Source: Clostridiales bacterium
GTDB lineage: Bacteria > Bacillota > Clostridia > Lachnospirales > Lachnospiraceae
Reading direction: 5' to 3'
Assembly: GCA_019416265.1 (NCBI GenBank)
Contig: DXXQ01000160.1
Location: 1-18,999 of the forward strand
DNA length: 18,999 nucleotides
The notes under the pieces were generated by a model. The model was not told the origin of the DNA. It was given only the letters and a program-made list of their open reading frames with translations, and ran no database searches. A program made the position numbers and the translations under genes. Positions 7,181-14,349 of this stretch are shown piece after piece; position 1 is the stretch's first letter; each line of letters begins with the position of its first letter.

Positions 7181-7951
7181 ATGCGATTTCGACCATGCAT
7201 TGATATACATAATGGAAAAGTGAAACAGATTGTGGGAGGGACTTTAAGGGATGCAGGAGACAGAGCTTCTGAAAATTTCGTATCAGAGCAGGACGCATCC
7301 TTTTATGCAGAGATGTACCGGAAAGCAGGATTGAAGGGAGGCCATGTGATCCTTTTAAACGGAAAGGAGTCGCCTTTTTATGAGAAGACAAGGCAGCAGG
7401 CATTCGGGGCTCTGAAGGCTTATCCCAAAGGGCTGCAGCTTGGCGGCGGCGTAAATCCGGAGAATGTTTCTGATTATCTTGACGCAGGAGCCAGCCATGT
7501 GATCGTTACTTCTTATGTGTTTAAAGACGGAAAGATTTCCTGGGAAAATCTTGAAAAGATGGTGTATGCTGCAGGGAAAGAGCAGCTTGTCCTGGATCTG
7601 AGCTGTCGGAAAAAAGGGGAGGATTACTATATTGTGACAGACCGCTGGCAGAAGTTTACAGATGTGAAGGTTACGCAGGAAACAATGGAAAGACTGGGAG
7701 AGTTCTGCGATGAATTTCTGGTACATGCGGTAGATGTGGAAGGTAAGGCGCGGGGAGTGGAAACAGAGCTGGCCTCTCTTTTGAGCGCCTATACAGAGCG
7801 TCCTGTTACCTATGCCGGAGGAGTGGGCTCCATGGAGGATCTTGAAGTACTGCGCAGATTCGGGAGAAACCGTCTTGATGTGACAGTGGGCAGTGCGTTA
7901 GACCTGTTTGGGGGCAAAATACCCTTTGAAAAGCTGAAGAAATTATGCTGA
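7181..7951 (+). CDS. hisA: ProFAR isomerase, eukaryotic HIS6 type
   Basis: HisA catalyses the Amadori rearrangement of ProFAR to PRFAR, the fourth step of histidine synthesis, in a TIM barrel. This 256-residue protein follows the yeast HIS6 pattern rather than the usual bacterial HisA. CIDIHNGKVKQIVGG lies at 6-20, QLGGGV at 86-91, VIVTSYVF at 107-114, DLSCRKK at 139-145, HAVDVEG at 182-188 and SALDLFGG at 238-245; from memory, nearly the same strings occur in HIS6. The first-strand Asp8 and the later Asp185 are candidates for the catalytic acids. GAGGG precedes the ATG by eight bases. No other his gene lies nearby, so the gene is isolated. Family assignment is strong; the origin by transfer is inferred. 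Confidence 0.92.
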   Translation: MRFRPCIDIHNGKVKQIVGGTLRDAGDRASENFVSEQDASFYAEMYRKAGLKGGHVILLNGKESPFYEKTRQQAFGALKAYPKGLQLGGGVNPENVSDYLDAGASHVIVTSYVFKDGKISWENLEKMVYAAGKEQLVLDLSCRKKGEDYYIVTDRWQKFTDVKVTQETMERLGEFCDEFLVHAVDVEGKARGVETELASLLSAYTERPVTYAGGVGSMEDLEVLRRFGRNRLDVTVGSALDLFGGKIPFEKLKKLC

Positions 7952-8049
7952 TTTTGTCTTCTTGATTTTGTGAATTTTGACGATTGTACAAAACTTATCA
8001 GAAAAATATATAAAATTTTTCTAAAGAGGTGTTAAAATTCATGGAGATG

Positions 8050-8058
8050 TGATATAAT
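8050..8058 (+). promoter_or_regulatory. Extended -10 promoter of hpf
   Basis: TGA followed by a perfect TATAAT forms an extended -10 element about 30 bases before the hpf start. No good -35 is seen at 16-18 bp (nearest GTTAAA), which fits extended -10 recognition. An A+T-rich inverted repeat (8000-8007 with 8015-8022) lies upstream. Confidence 0.55.
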
Positions 8059-8089
8059 AAGTCCATCAAACAGCAAAGGGGATGGAAGC

Positions 8090-8617
8090 ATGAATTATAT
8101 CATCAGCGGAAAAAATATCACAGTTACCGAAGGACTTAAGACAGCAGTGGAAGACAAGCTTGGGAAACTGGAGAGGTATTTCACTCCTGACACCGAAATT
8201 ATCGTAACATTGAGTGTCGAAAAAGAAAGACAGAAGATCGAAGTTACAATTCCTGTAAAGGGAAATATTATCCGTTCCGAACAGGTGAGCAACGATATGT
8301 ATGTCTCAATTGACCTGGTAGAGGAGGTTATCGAGCGTCAGCTTCGTAAATACAAGAATAAAATCGTAGACAGACAGCAGGAGCCTGGAAACTTCCAGAA
8401 AGCATATCTGGACAAAGATTACGAGGAAGATGAAGAAGTAAAGATTATCCGTACGAAACGCTTCGGCATCAAGCCAATGTATCCGGAAGATGCCTGCGTA
8501 CAGATGGAACTTCTGGGACATAATTTCTTCGTATTCTATAACGCAGAAACAGAACAGGTAAATGTTGTTTATAAACGTAAAGGCAATACTTATGGTTTGA
8601 TTGAACCGGAATTTTAA
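8090..8617 (+). CDS. hpf: Long-form ribosome hibernation promoting factor
   Basis: This 175-residue protein binds the small ribosomal subunit and drives dimerisation into inactive 100S particles in stationary phase. Residues 1 to about 95 form the ribosome-binding S30AE/YfiA domain (MNYIISGKNITVTEGLKTAVEDKLGKLERYF onward). After an acidic linker (EEDEEV), residues from about 123 to 175 form the C-terminal dimerisation domain, recognised by KRFGIKPMYPEDACVQMELLGHNFFVFYN. The two-domain length is the long form typical of Firmicutes. GGGGATGGAAG provides the ribosome site. It has its own promoter and terminator, so it is monocistronic. In many Firmicutes it lies just before secA; here 3.2 kb intervene. 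Confidence 0.96.
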   Translation: MNYIISGKNITVTEGLKTAVEDKLGKLERYFTPDTEIIVTLSVEKERQKIEVTIPVKGNIIRSEQVSNDMYVSIDLVEEVIERQLRKYKNKIVDRQQEPGNFQKAYLDKDYEEDEEVKIIRTKRFGIKPMYPEDACVQMELLGHNFFVFYNAETEQVNVVYKRKGNTYGLIEPEF

Positions 8618-8637
8618 GTGAATGAAAGTATTATAAG

Positions 8638-8675
8638 AAAGCCCTCTCCGGGAATATCGGAGGGGGCTTTTGTTA
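8638..8675 (+). terminator. Intrinsic terminator of hpf
   Basis: A 13-bp stem with one T-G wobble (8638-8650 with 8658-8670, 7-base loop) ends in CTTTTGTT. Confidence 0.9.
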
Positions 8676-8683
8676 AAAAAATA

Positions 8684-8712
8684 TTGAAAAAATATTACGC
8701 AAGATATATAAT
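8684..8712 (+). promoter_or_regulatory. Sigma-A promoter of the secreted multi-domain protein
   Basis: TTGAAA (-35, five of six), a 17-bp spacer and a perfect TATAAT (-10) make this the best promoter match in the window. It starts a leader of about 50 bases. Confidence 0.78.
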
Positions 8713-8766
8713 ATATTAATACAAGGACAACATAATAAAGCTTATGGATAAGAGAGAAGGGGAAAT

Positions 8767-10638
8767 ATGTTAAAAAAGAAAAGAAAACAGGCACTCGCAT
8801 TAATATTGGCTGCTGTCATGTGTTCCGGTCAACAGGCGTGGGCTGCAGAACTGATACAGGAGAAGCAGTCGGCAGAGATTTTTACAGATGATTCGGAAAT
8901 TTTTTCCTCAGGAGCAGGAGAAGAGGAAAAATTTGCGGAGAAAGATTCGGAAGAAAATATAGAGATTCTGCCGGAAGAAGCTATAGATGGAAACGCAAAG
9001 CGCAGCGGGATTGTCTGTACTCCTGCAAACGGCACGGTATTTGAGCCGATTTTGCCCAAGGAATATGAGTCAGAGTGGGGGGACGGAGATATAGAGGAAA
9101 ACCCTCATCGTGATATAGAAATCGTAAACAATGGAAATAAACCTGTGAAGGTGAACATTGAGCCAATGAAACATTTCTTCATGATGATAGAAAAATATGA
9201 TGTAAATACAGGATATGAGGGAGATTTTTCCGGATCCGGAACTTTAGAGCCGGGCAAATATCTGTTTATCAGGGGTTACTGTAAAAAATCCGAGGGTATT
9301 TTTAAAGAAAATATAAAAATTAATGTAAGCGACGGTACGAAATTGAAATATACCATTTCACAGAATTGTCCCCCCGTTGCAGAGGCGGAGGATTTTGTGA
9401 GAGTTAGCACAAAGGAGCTGGACTTTGGAGAAACGGGCGTCGGATATCAGACACCGCCTAAGGCGAAAAAAATAACTGTGACGAATATCAGCAAAGAGAC
9501 AATCCGGCTGCAGCACAAGGGAACCTCCGCTGCATTTAAAGCAGGTAATTTCAGCAGAGAAACACTGAAACCGGGGGAAAAAGCTTCTTATACGGTGCAG
9601 CCAAAGTCTGGACTGAAAGGCAAGATTTATAAAGAGCAGCTTTTGTTTCGGATTTATGCAAAGAAAAATACACAGACGGAATATGCGGTAAACGCGGTAT
9701 TTAGAGTATATCCGTATAAGCTGACTGCAATCGCGGGAATTTCTCCAATTACCGGAATACGCAATGGAAGAGAAAAAACAGCAGAGGGACTGGGACTTCC
9801 GAAAACAGTCGGACTGGAACTGGATGGTAGTGATCATACAGAGGAATATGGAGAAATTGTATGGGATGTAAAAAAATGTGCTTATAATCCAATGCAGACA
9901 ACAGAACAAAAGTTTACAGTAAATGGTTTGGTAAAACTTCCGAAGATGGTGCAAAACGAAAATAATATAGACCTTCATGTGTCCACAGAGGTACAGGTAG
10001 ACGCCTATGTGCCTTTAAAAAAGCCGATAATCTATAAGGTGAGTGAAGAACGGAATCATTGCCTCGGTGTTTCATTTGAAGCGACGGATTATGGCGTGGC
10101 TGGATATGATGTAGTTGCTGCCAAAAATCCGGAACAACTGAAAAAAGGAGAGTATTGTTTTAAAAAATTGGACAATCAGGGATATGGTCTGGGATATTTA
10201 GCCTTTGATTCAGTGGAGAAGGGAACATATTATTTTGCTATGCGAACCTATGAATACAGAAATGGTGTAAAAACATATTCAGAATGGTCTGATTTTGTAA
10301 AAACAGTAAAAAAATCGAGACGACCCGGAAAAGCTGTCATAAAATCTGTAAAAATAAAAGAGGCGACTGTACAGGTAACGGTGGAGAACTGCAGAAACTG
10401 CGACGGTTACGATGGGGTCCTTGCAGTGCACGAACTTGATGGGAAGCCATATGAAAGTGCTTATATAGTAAAAAACAGGAAGCAGACAACCCTGACTTTT
10501 AAAAATGTAAAAAATGGAACTTATTATGTTGGCGTTCATGGGTATAACAGGGATTTTGCCGTGGGTTCCGGTCATCCGAAAGCATTCGGCGAATGGTCTG
10601 AGCTTAAACGGATAAGGGTAAAAAACGGGAGAAAATAA
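8767..10638 (+). CDS. Large secreted protein with HYDIN-like, Ig-like and tandem FN3-like domains
   Basis: I recognise no named family over the whole 623 residues. Residues 1-26 are a Sec signal peptide (MLKKKRK, hydrophobic core, AWA before the cleavage site). An acidic linker reaches about residue 78. A beta-rich domain (80-200) and a second one at about 207-312, opening VSTKELDFGETGVG and continuing KKITVTNISKETIRL, resemble ASPM/SPD-2/Hydin-type domains. Residues 325-412, with IVWDVKK and FTVNGLVKLP, look like a bacterial Ig-like (Big_4-type) domain. Two related FN3-like units follow (about 416-515 and 518-618), each ending in a GTYY...EWS pattern. No LPXTG sorting signal, membrane anchor or catalytic motif is visible, so it is probably released or wall-associated. 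Codon use looks more A-rich than its neighbours. GAAGGGG precedes the ATG. Confidence 0.85.
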   Translation: MLKKKRKQALALILAAVMCSGQQAWAAELIQEKQSAEIFTDDSEIFSSGAGEEEKFAEKDSEENIEILPEEAIDGNAKRSGIVCTPANGTVFEPILPKEYESEWGDGDIEENPHRDIEIVNNGNKPVKVNIEPMKHFFMMIEKYDVNTGYEGDFSGSGTLEPGKYLFIRGYCKKSEGIFKENIKINVSDGTKLKYTISQNCPPVAEAEDFVRVSTKELDFGETGVGYQTPPKAKKITVTNISKETIRLQHKGTSAAFKAGNFSRETLKPGEKASYTVQPKSGLKGKIYKEQLLFRIYAKKNTQTEYAVNAVFRVYPYKLTAIAGISPITGIRNGREKTAEGLGLPKTVGLELDGSDHTEEYGEIVWDVKKCAYNPMQTTEQKFTVNGLVKLPKMVQNENNIDLHVSTEVQVDAYVPLKKPIIYKVSEERNHCLGVSFEATDYGVAGYDVVAAKNPEQLKKGEYCFKKLDNQGYGLGYLAFDSVEKGTYYFAMRTYEYRNGVKTYSEWSDFVKTVKKSRRPGKAVIKSVKIKEATVQVTVENCRNCDGYDGVLAVHELDGKPYESAYIVKNRKQTTLTFKNVKNGTYYVGVHGYNRDFAVGSGHPKAFGEWSELKRIRVKNGRK

Positions 10639-10642
10639 TACA

Positions 10643-10680
10643 AATCCCCTTCGGAATCATACTCCGGAGGGGATTCTTTT
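10643..10680. terminator. Shared terminator between the convergent secreted-protein and Gx genes
   Basis: A 13-bp stem with one T-G wobble (10643-10655 with 10663-10675) is followed by CTTTTT on the plus strand. The last codons and stop (10657-10659) of the minus-strand Gx gene lie inside the hairpin. On the minus strand the tail is TTGTATTATTTT, so termination from both sides is possible. Confidence 0.85.
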
Positions 10681-11145
10681 TGCAACTTCTTCGGTTAATT
10701 TTCCGATTAGGATACCTGTTATAACGCCGGAGATTAAAAGTGCCGGCGCATAGTAGATCAGGTTCAGGCTGCTGACTGTGAGCATAGCGATGATGAGCTG
10801 TCCCACATTGTGGGCGATTCCGCCTGCCACACTGACGCCCACGAGACTGAAATCCGTCTTTTTTATCATCAGTGTCATGACTGTAAGGCTCAAGAAGGCT
10901 CCGGCCAGACTGTAGAGAATGCTGAACAGATTGCCGAACATGAATCCGATGACAAGGATCCGTACCACAGAGACGAGAGCCGCCTCCTTTACGGAATATT
11001 TCTGCAAGAGAAAGAGTACAGCCAGATTGGCAAGTCCCAGCTTAATACCGGGGATTCCCATAAAAAACGGAATCAGGGATTCCACATAGCCAAAAATAAT
11101 GGCAACGGCTGAAAAAAGACCGAGATAGGCAAGTTTTGATTTCAT
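10657..11145 (-). CDS. Gx transporter family membrane protein (heptaprenyl diphosphate synthase component I-like)
   Basis: This 162-residue integral membrane protein belongs to the family annotated as Gx transporter or heptaprenyl diphosphate synthase component I. It starts MKSKLAYLGLFSAVAIIFGYVESLIP and has about five hydrophobic segments. PGIKLGLANLAVLFLL and GGIAHNVGQLIIAM are characteristic, and the overall look is that of an ECF-type substrate-binding subunit. The transported compound is unknown; a link to quinone or isoprenoid precursors is only suggested by the family name. It starts seven bases after the stop codon of the NusG-II gene and has no clear ribosome site of its own, which points to translational coupling. 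Its final codons are shared with a terminator hairpin. Confidence 0.88.
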   Translation of the reverse strand: MKSKLAYLGLFSAVAIIFGYVESLIPFFMGIPGIKLGLANLAVLFLLQKYSVKEAALVSVVRILVIGFMFGNLFSILYSLAGAFLSLTVMTLMIKKTDFSLVGVSVAGGIAHNVGQLIIAMLTVSSLNLIYYAPALLISGVITGILIGKLTEEVAKRIPSGV

Positions 11146-11152
11146 ATGCTGA

Positions 11153-11539
11153 TTAAGTCACTGCATCCAGTTCTGCAGTTTTTTCTCCTTCTATCATAAC
11201 TTTGTTGGGAAGACAGATAATGGATCCTCCGTCTTTATCAATGGCTTTTTGCTTTAGGCAAAGCTTATCCGGACAGGTGGCGTGAATCATATGCACACTT
11301 CCGTCTTTGATCTCGCAGACATTGGTATCGTTGATCTCGATTGTGCGGTCTTCGCCAAGAGAGTAGACACCGTATTCCTCACCGTCTACTGTGATGCGGA
11401 TGGTTCCGTAATCTCCTTTCCGAAAAAAAGACAGTCCCATCCAGAGAACCAGCGCCAGAACGAGGACACCGCCGATAAATATCATTTCTTTTTTCTTCAA
11501 TGAAAATAACCTCTTTTTACTCTGATTTTTTCCTATCAT
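11153..11539 (-). CDS. NusG domain II-containing membrane-anchored protein
   Basis: This 128-residue protein has a short basic N-terminus, one transmembrane helix (about residues 19-38, IFIGGVLVLALVLWMGLSFF) and an extracytoplasmic NusG-II domain. The domain carries the signature HATCPDKLC (88-96) and SIICLPNKVMIE. The two cysteines of CPDKLC, plus the one in IICLP, could hold a metal or form a disulfide. It lies directly before the Gx transporter gene, a pairing common in clostridia, so the two probably work together in an envelope process. GAGG lies seven bases before the chosen ATG. It is divergent from secA. The fold is clear; the biochemical role is not known to me. Confidence 0.88.
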   Translation of the reverse strand: MIGKNQSKKRLFSLKKKEMIFIGGVLVLALVLWMGLSFFRKGDYGTIRITVDGEEYGVYSLGEDRTIEINDTNVCEIKDGSVHMIHATCPDKLCLKQKAIDKDGGSIICLPNKVMIEGEKTAELDAVT

Positions 11540-11603
11540 AGCATAGCCTCAAAGAAAAACGCAAGGTTAGATCAAGGTAAATTCCGAATTCACCAAAAAT
11601 TTA

Positions 11604-11632
11604 TTGTTTTCCGCGGCGGAAAGTGTTAGAAT
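11604..11632 (+). promoter_or_regulatory. Sigma-A promoter of secA with a palindromic spacer
   Basis: TTGTTT (11604-11609), a 17-bp spacer and TAGAAT (11627-11632, five of six) form the promoter. A perfect palindrome, TTTCCGC-G-GCGGAAA (11608-11622), overlaps the end of the -35 and fills most of the spacer, a natural place for a repressor or MerR-type site. The half-site GCGGAAA recurs at 11674-11680. Confidence 0.62.
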
Positions 11633-11697
11633 AGACTAGATTTAGTTTACACAGAATCCTACAGACCGGCATAGCGGAAACTGAGGGAGTAAACGCA

Positions 11698-11769
11698 ATG
11701 ATTCCAATTAGTAAAGCGGATACACCGGATTTCGGAACAAAGTCCGCAAATATAATAGACAGGGAGTAA
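11698..11769 (+). CDS. Short leader ORF upstream of secA (23 codons)
   Basis: A strong ribosome site (GAGGGAG) lies seven bases before ATG 11698. The encoded peptide begins MIPISKADTPDFG and ends IIDRE, and is hydrophilic, with no signal sequence or obvious arrest motif. Its TAA stop (11767-11769) directly follows AGGGAG, which is also the ribosome site of secA, and secA starts three bases later in the same frame. Ribosomes finishing the leader would sit on the secA start region, so coupling or translational control is plausible. In Proteobacteria the longer SecM leader controls secA by stalling; this peptide is unrelated in sequence and too short for the same mechanism. It may also be a non-functional by-product. 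Confidence 0.5.
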   Translation: MIPISKADTPDFGTKSANIIDRE

Positions 11770-11772
11770 GCC

Positions 11773-14349
11773 ATGGGAATGTTTTCAAAGGTTTTCGGGA
11801 CAAGAAGTGAGCGTGAAGTTAAGCGTATCATGTCTCTGGTTGATAAAACTGAGAGTTTTCGTCCTGAAATGCAGAAATTAACTGACGAGGAACTGAGAGA
11901 TAAAACAAGAGAATTTAAGAAACGCCTGGAAGAAGGGGCAACACTGGATGATCTTCTTCCGGAAGCGTTTGCCGTTGTAAGAGAAGCTGCCAAGCGAGTA
12001 CTTGGTCTGGAGCACTACAGAGTACAGCTGATCGGTGGTATCATCCTTCATCAGGGCCGTATTGCAGAGATGCGTACAGGTGAAGGTAAGACTCTGGTAG
12101 CTACACTGCCTTCTTACTTAAATGCTCTGGAAGGCAAGGGCGTTCATGTCGTAACTGTCAACGACTATCTTGCGAAACGAGATGCGGACGAGATGGGACA
12201 GGTTCATGAATTCCTGGGTCTGACAGTAGGCTGCGTTTTAAATGATATGAAACCGGAAGAGCGCCGTGCAGCATACGGATGCGATATTACTTATGTAACA
12301 AATAACGAATTGGGATTTGACTACCTTCGTGACAACATGGTTGTTTACAAAGAGCAGCTTGTACAGAGAGATCTTCACTACTGTATCATCGACGAGGTTG
12401 ACTCTATCCTGATCGATGAGGCCCGTACACCACTTATTATTTCCGGCCAGAGCGGCAAATCCACCAAGCTTTATGAAGCCTGCGATATTCTTGCGAAACA
12501 GCTGGAGCGCGGTGAAGCCAGCCATGAAATGACGAAGATGGCAGCCATCATGGGTGAGGAAGTTGTGGAGACAGGAGACTTCGTTGTAAATGAGAAGGAT
12601 AAGATTGTCAATCTTACAGAGCAGGGTGTTCATAAAGTAGAGAAATTCTTTAACATTGAGAACCTTGCAGATCCGGAAAACCTGGAAATCCAGCACAATA
12701 TTATCCTTGCGCTCCGTGCTCACAATCTGATGCATAAGGATCAGGATTACGTTGTAAAGGATGACGAGATTCTTATTGTAGACGAATTTACAGGACGTAT
12801 CATGCCGGGACGTCGTTACTCCGACGGACTTCATCAGGCAATTGAAGCTAAGGAGCATGTAAAGATCAAACGTGAGAGTAAGACTCTTGCAACTATCACA
12901 TTCCAGAACTTCTTTAATAAATACGATAAAAAAGGCGGTATGACAGGTACAGCTATCACAGAAGAAAAAGAGTTCCGTGATATTTACGGTATGGACGTTG
13001 TTGCCATCCCCACAAATAAACCGGTTATCCGTGTTGACCATGAAGATGCTGTTTATATGACAAAGAAAGAGAAATTCAACGCAGTTGTAAGATCTGTTGT
13101 TGAGGCTCATGAAAAGAAACAGCCGGTACTGGTGGGTACCATTACAATCGAAACTTCCGAGCTCCTGAGCAAAATGCTCAGACGCGAAGGTATTCCGCAT
13201 AATGTGCTGAATGCGAAGTTCCATGAGCTTGAGGCGGAAATCGTTGCGCAGGCAGGTCAGGCAGGAGCAGTTACCATTGCAACCAACATGGCCGGCCGTG
13301 GTACAGATATCAAGCTTGACGATGTGGCAAGAGAGGCTGGCGGTCTTAAGATCATCGGTACAGAACGTCACGAGTCCAGACGTATTGACAACCAGCTCCG
13401 CGGACGTTCCGGCCGTCAGGGAGACCCGGGTGAATCCCGTTTCTATATCTCCCTTGAGGACGATTTAATGCGTCTGTTTGGTTCCGAGCGTCTGATGAAG
13501 GTATTTACCTCCCTTGGGGTAGCTGAGAACGAGCAGATTGAACATAAGATGCTTTCCAATGCCATTCAGAAAGCACAGGAAAAGATTGAGTTCAACAACT
13601 TTGGTATCCGTAAAAATCTTCTTGACTATGACCAGGTCAATAACGAGCAGCGTGAGATCATCTACAAAGAGCGCCGTCAGGTTCTGGATGGAGAGAACAT
13701 GCGCGATACAGTTTATAAGATGATCACAGATACTGTAGATACTTATGTGGATATGTGTTTCTCTGACGATGTGGATGCAGAAGAGTGGGATCTGGATCAG
13801 TTCAACGGAACTCTTACCCAGATTATTCCGATCGAACCTCTCACTGTGGAAACTGTGAAAGGCAAGAGAAAAGATGAGATGAAACATATCATCAAGGAAG
13901 AAGCTGTGAAGCTCTATGAGGCAAAAGAGGCTGAGTTCCCGGAACCGGAGCAGCTTCGTGAGCTTGAGCGTGTCGTTCTTCTCAAGAGCATTGACAGCAA
14001 GTGGATGGATCACATTGACGATATGGAAATTCTCCGTCAGGGTATCGGCCTTGCAGCATATGGCCAGAGAGATCCGGTTGTAGAATATAAGATGAGCGCT
14101 TTTGATATGTTTAACAACATGATCAGCGCAATTCAGGAGGATACACTCCGTATGCTTTACCATGTACATGTAGAGCAGAAGCTTGAGCGTGAGCAGGTAG
14201 CCAAGGTTACCGGCACAAACAAGGACGACACCTCTGTGAAAAAACCGATCCAGAGAAAAGAGATTAAAGTATATCCAAATGATCCGTGTCCATGCGGAAG
14301 CGGAAAGAAATACAAACAGTGTTGTGGACGTAAGGCGGCGAAAGCATGA
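11773..14349 (+). CDS. secA: Protein translocase ATPase SecA
   Basis: SecA is the ATP-driven motor that pushes preproteins through SecYEG. The 858-residue protein is complete. Walker A RTGEGKT lies at 101-107, YVTNNELGFDYLRDN at 174-188, and the Walker B/DEAD region DEVDSILIDEARTP at 207-220. NMAGRGTDI and the arginine-finger region QLRGRSGRQGDPG follow in the second ATPase fold, then the helical scaffold with GIGLAAYGQRDPVVEY. The C-terminus carries a SEC-C zinc motif with Cys839, Cys841, Cys850 and Cys851. AGGGAG lies six bases before the ATG; a second ATG two codons later is less well spaced. The next gene overlaps the stop codon by four bases. Confidence 0.99.
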   Translation: MGMFSKVFGTRSEREVKRIMSLVDKTESFRPEMQKLTDEELRDKTREFKKRLEEGATLDDLLPEAFAVVREAAKRVLGLEHYRVQLIGGIILHQGRIAEMRTGEGKTLVATLPSYLNALEGKGVHVVTVNDYLAKRDADEMGQVHEFLGLTVGCVLNDMKPEERRAAYGCDITYVTNNELGFDYLRDNMVVYKEQLVQRDLHYCIIDEVDSILIDEARTPLIISGQSGKSTKLYEACDILAKQLERGEASHEMTKMAAIMGEEVVETGDFVVNEKDKIVNLTEQGVHKVEKFFNIENLADPENLEIQHNIILALRAHNLMHKDQDYVVKDDEILIVDEFTGRIMPGRRYSDGLHQAIEAKEHVKIKRESKTLATITFQNFFNKYDKKGGMTGTAITEEKEFRDIYGMDVVAIPTNKPVIRVDHEDAVYMTKKEKFNAVVRSVVEAHEKKQPVLVGTITIETSELLSKMLRREGIPHNVLNAKFHELEAEIVAQAGQAGAVTIATNMAGRGTDIKLDDVAREAGGLKIIGTERHESRRIDNQLRGRSGRQGDPGESRFYISLEDDLMRLFGSERLMKVFTSLGVAENEQIEHKMLSNAIQKAQEKIEFNNFGIRKNLLDYDQVNNEQREIIYKERRQVLDGENMRDTVYKMITDTVDTYVDMCFSDDVDAEEWDLDQFNGTLTQIIPIEPLTVETVKGKRKDEMKHIIKEEAVKLYEAKEAEFPEPEQLRELERVVLLKSIDSKWMDHIDDMEILRQGIGLAAYGQRDPVVEYKMSAFDMFNNMISAIQEDTLRMLYHVHVEQKLEREQVAKVTGTNKDDTSVKKPIQRKEIKVYPNDPCPCGSGKKYKQCCGRKAAKA

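Noticed and set aside
12238..13371. Long open frame (377 codons) on the minus strand inside secA
   Set aside because: It is antisense to the conserved ATPase core of secA, has no recognisable motif and is Cys/Phe-rich in the way antisense frames are.
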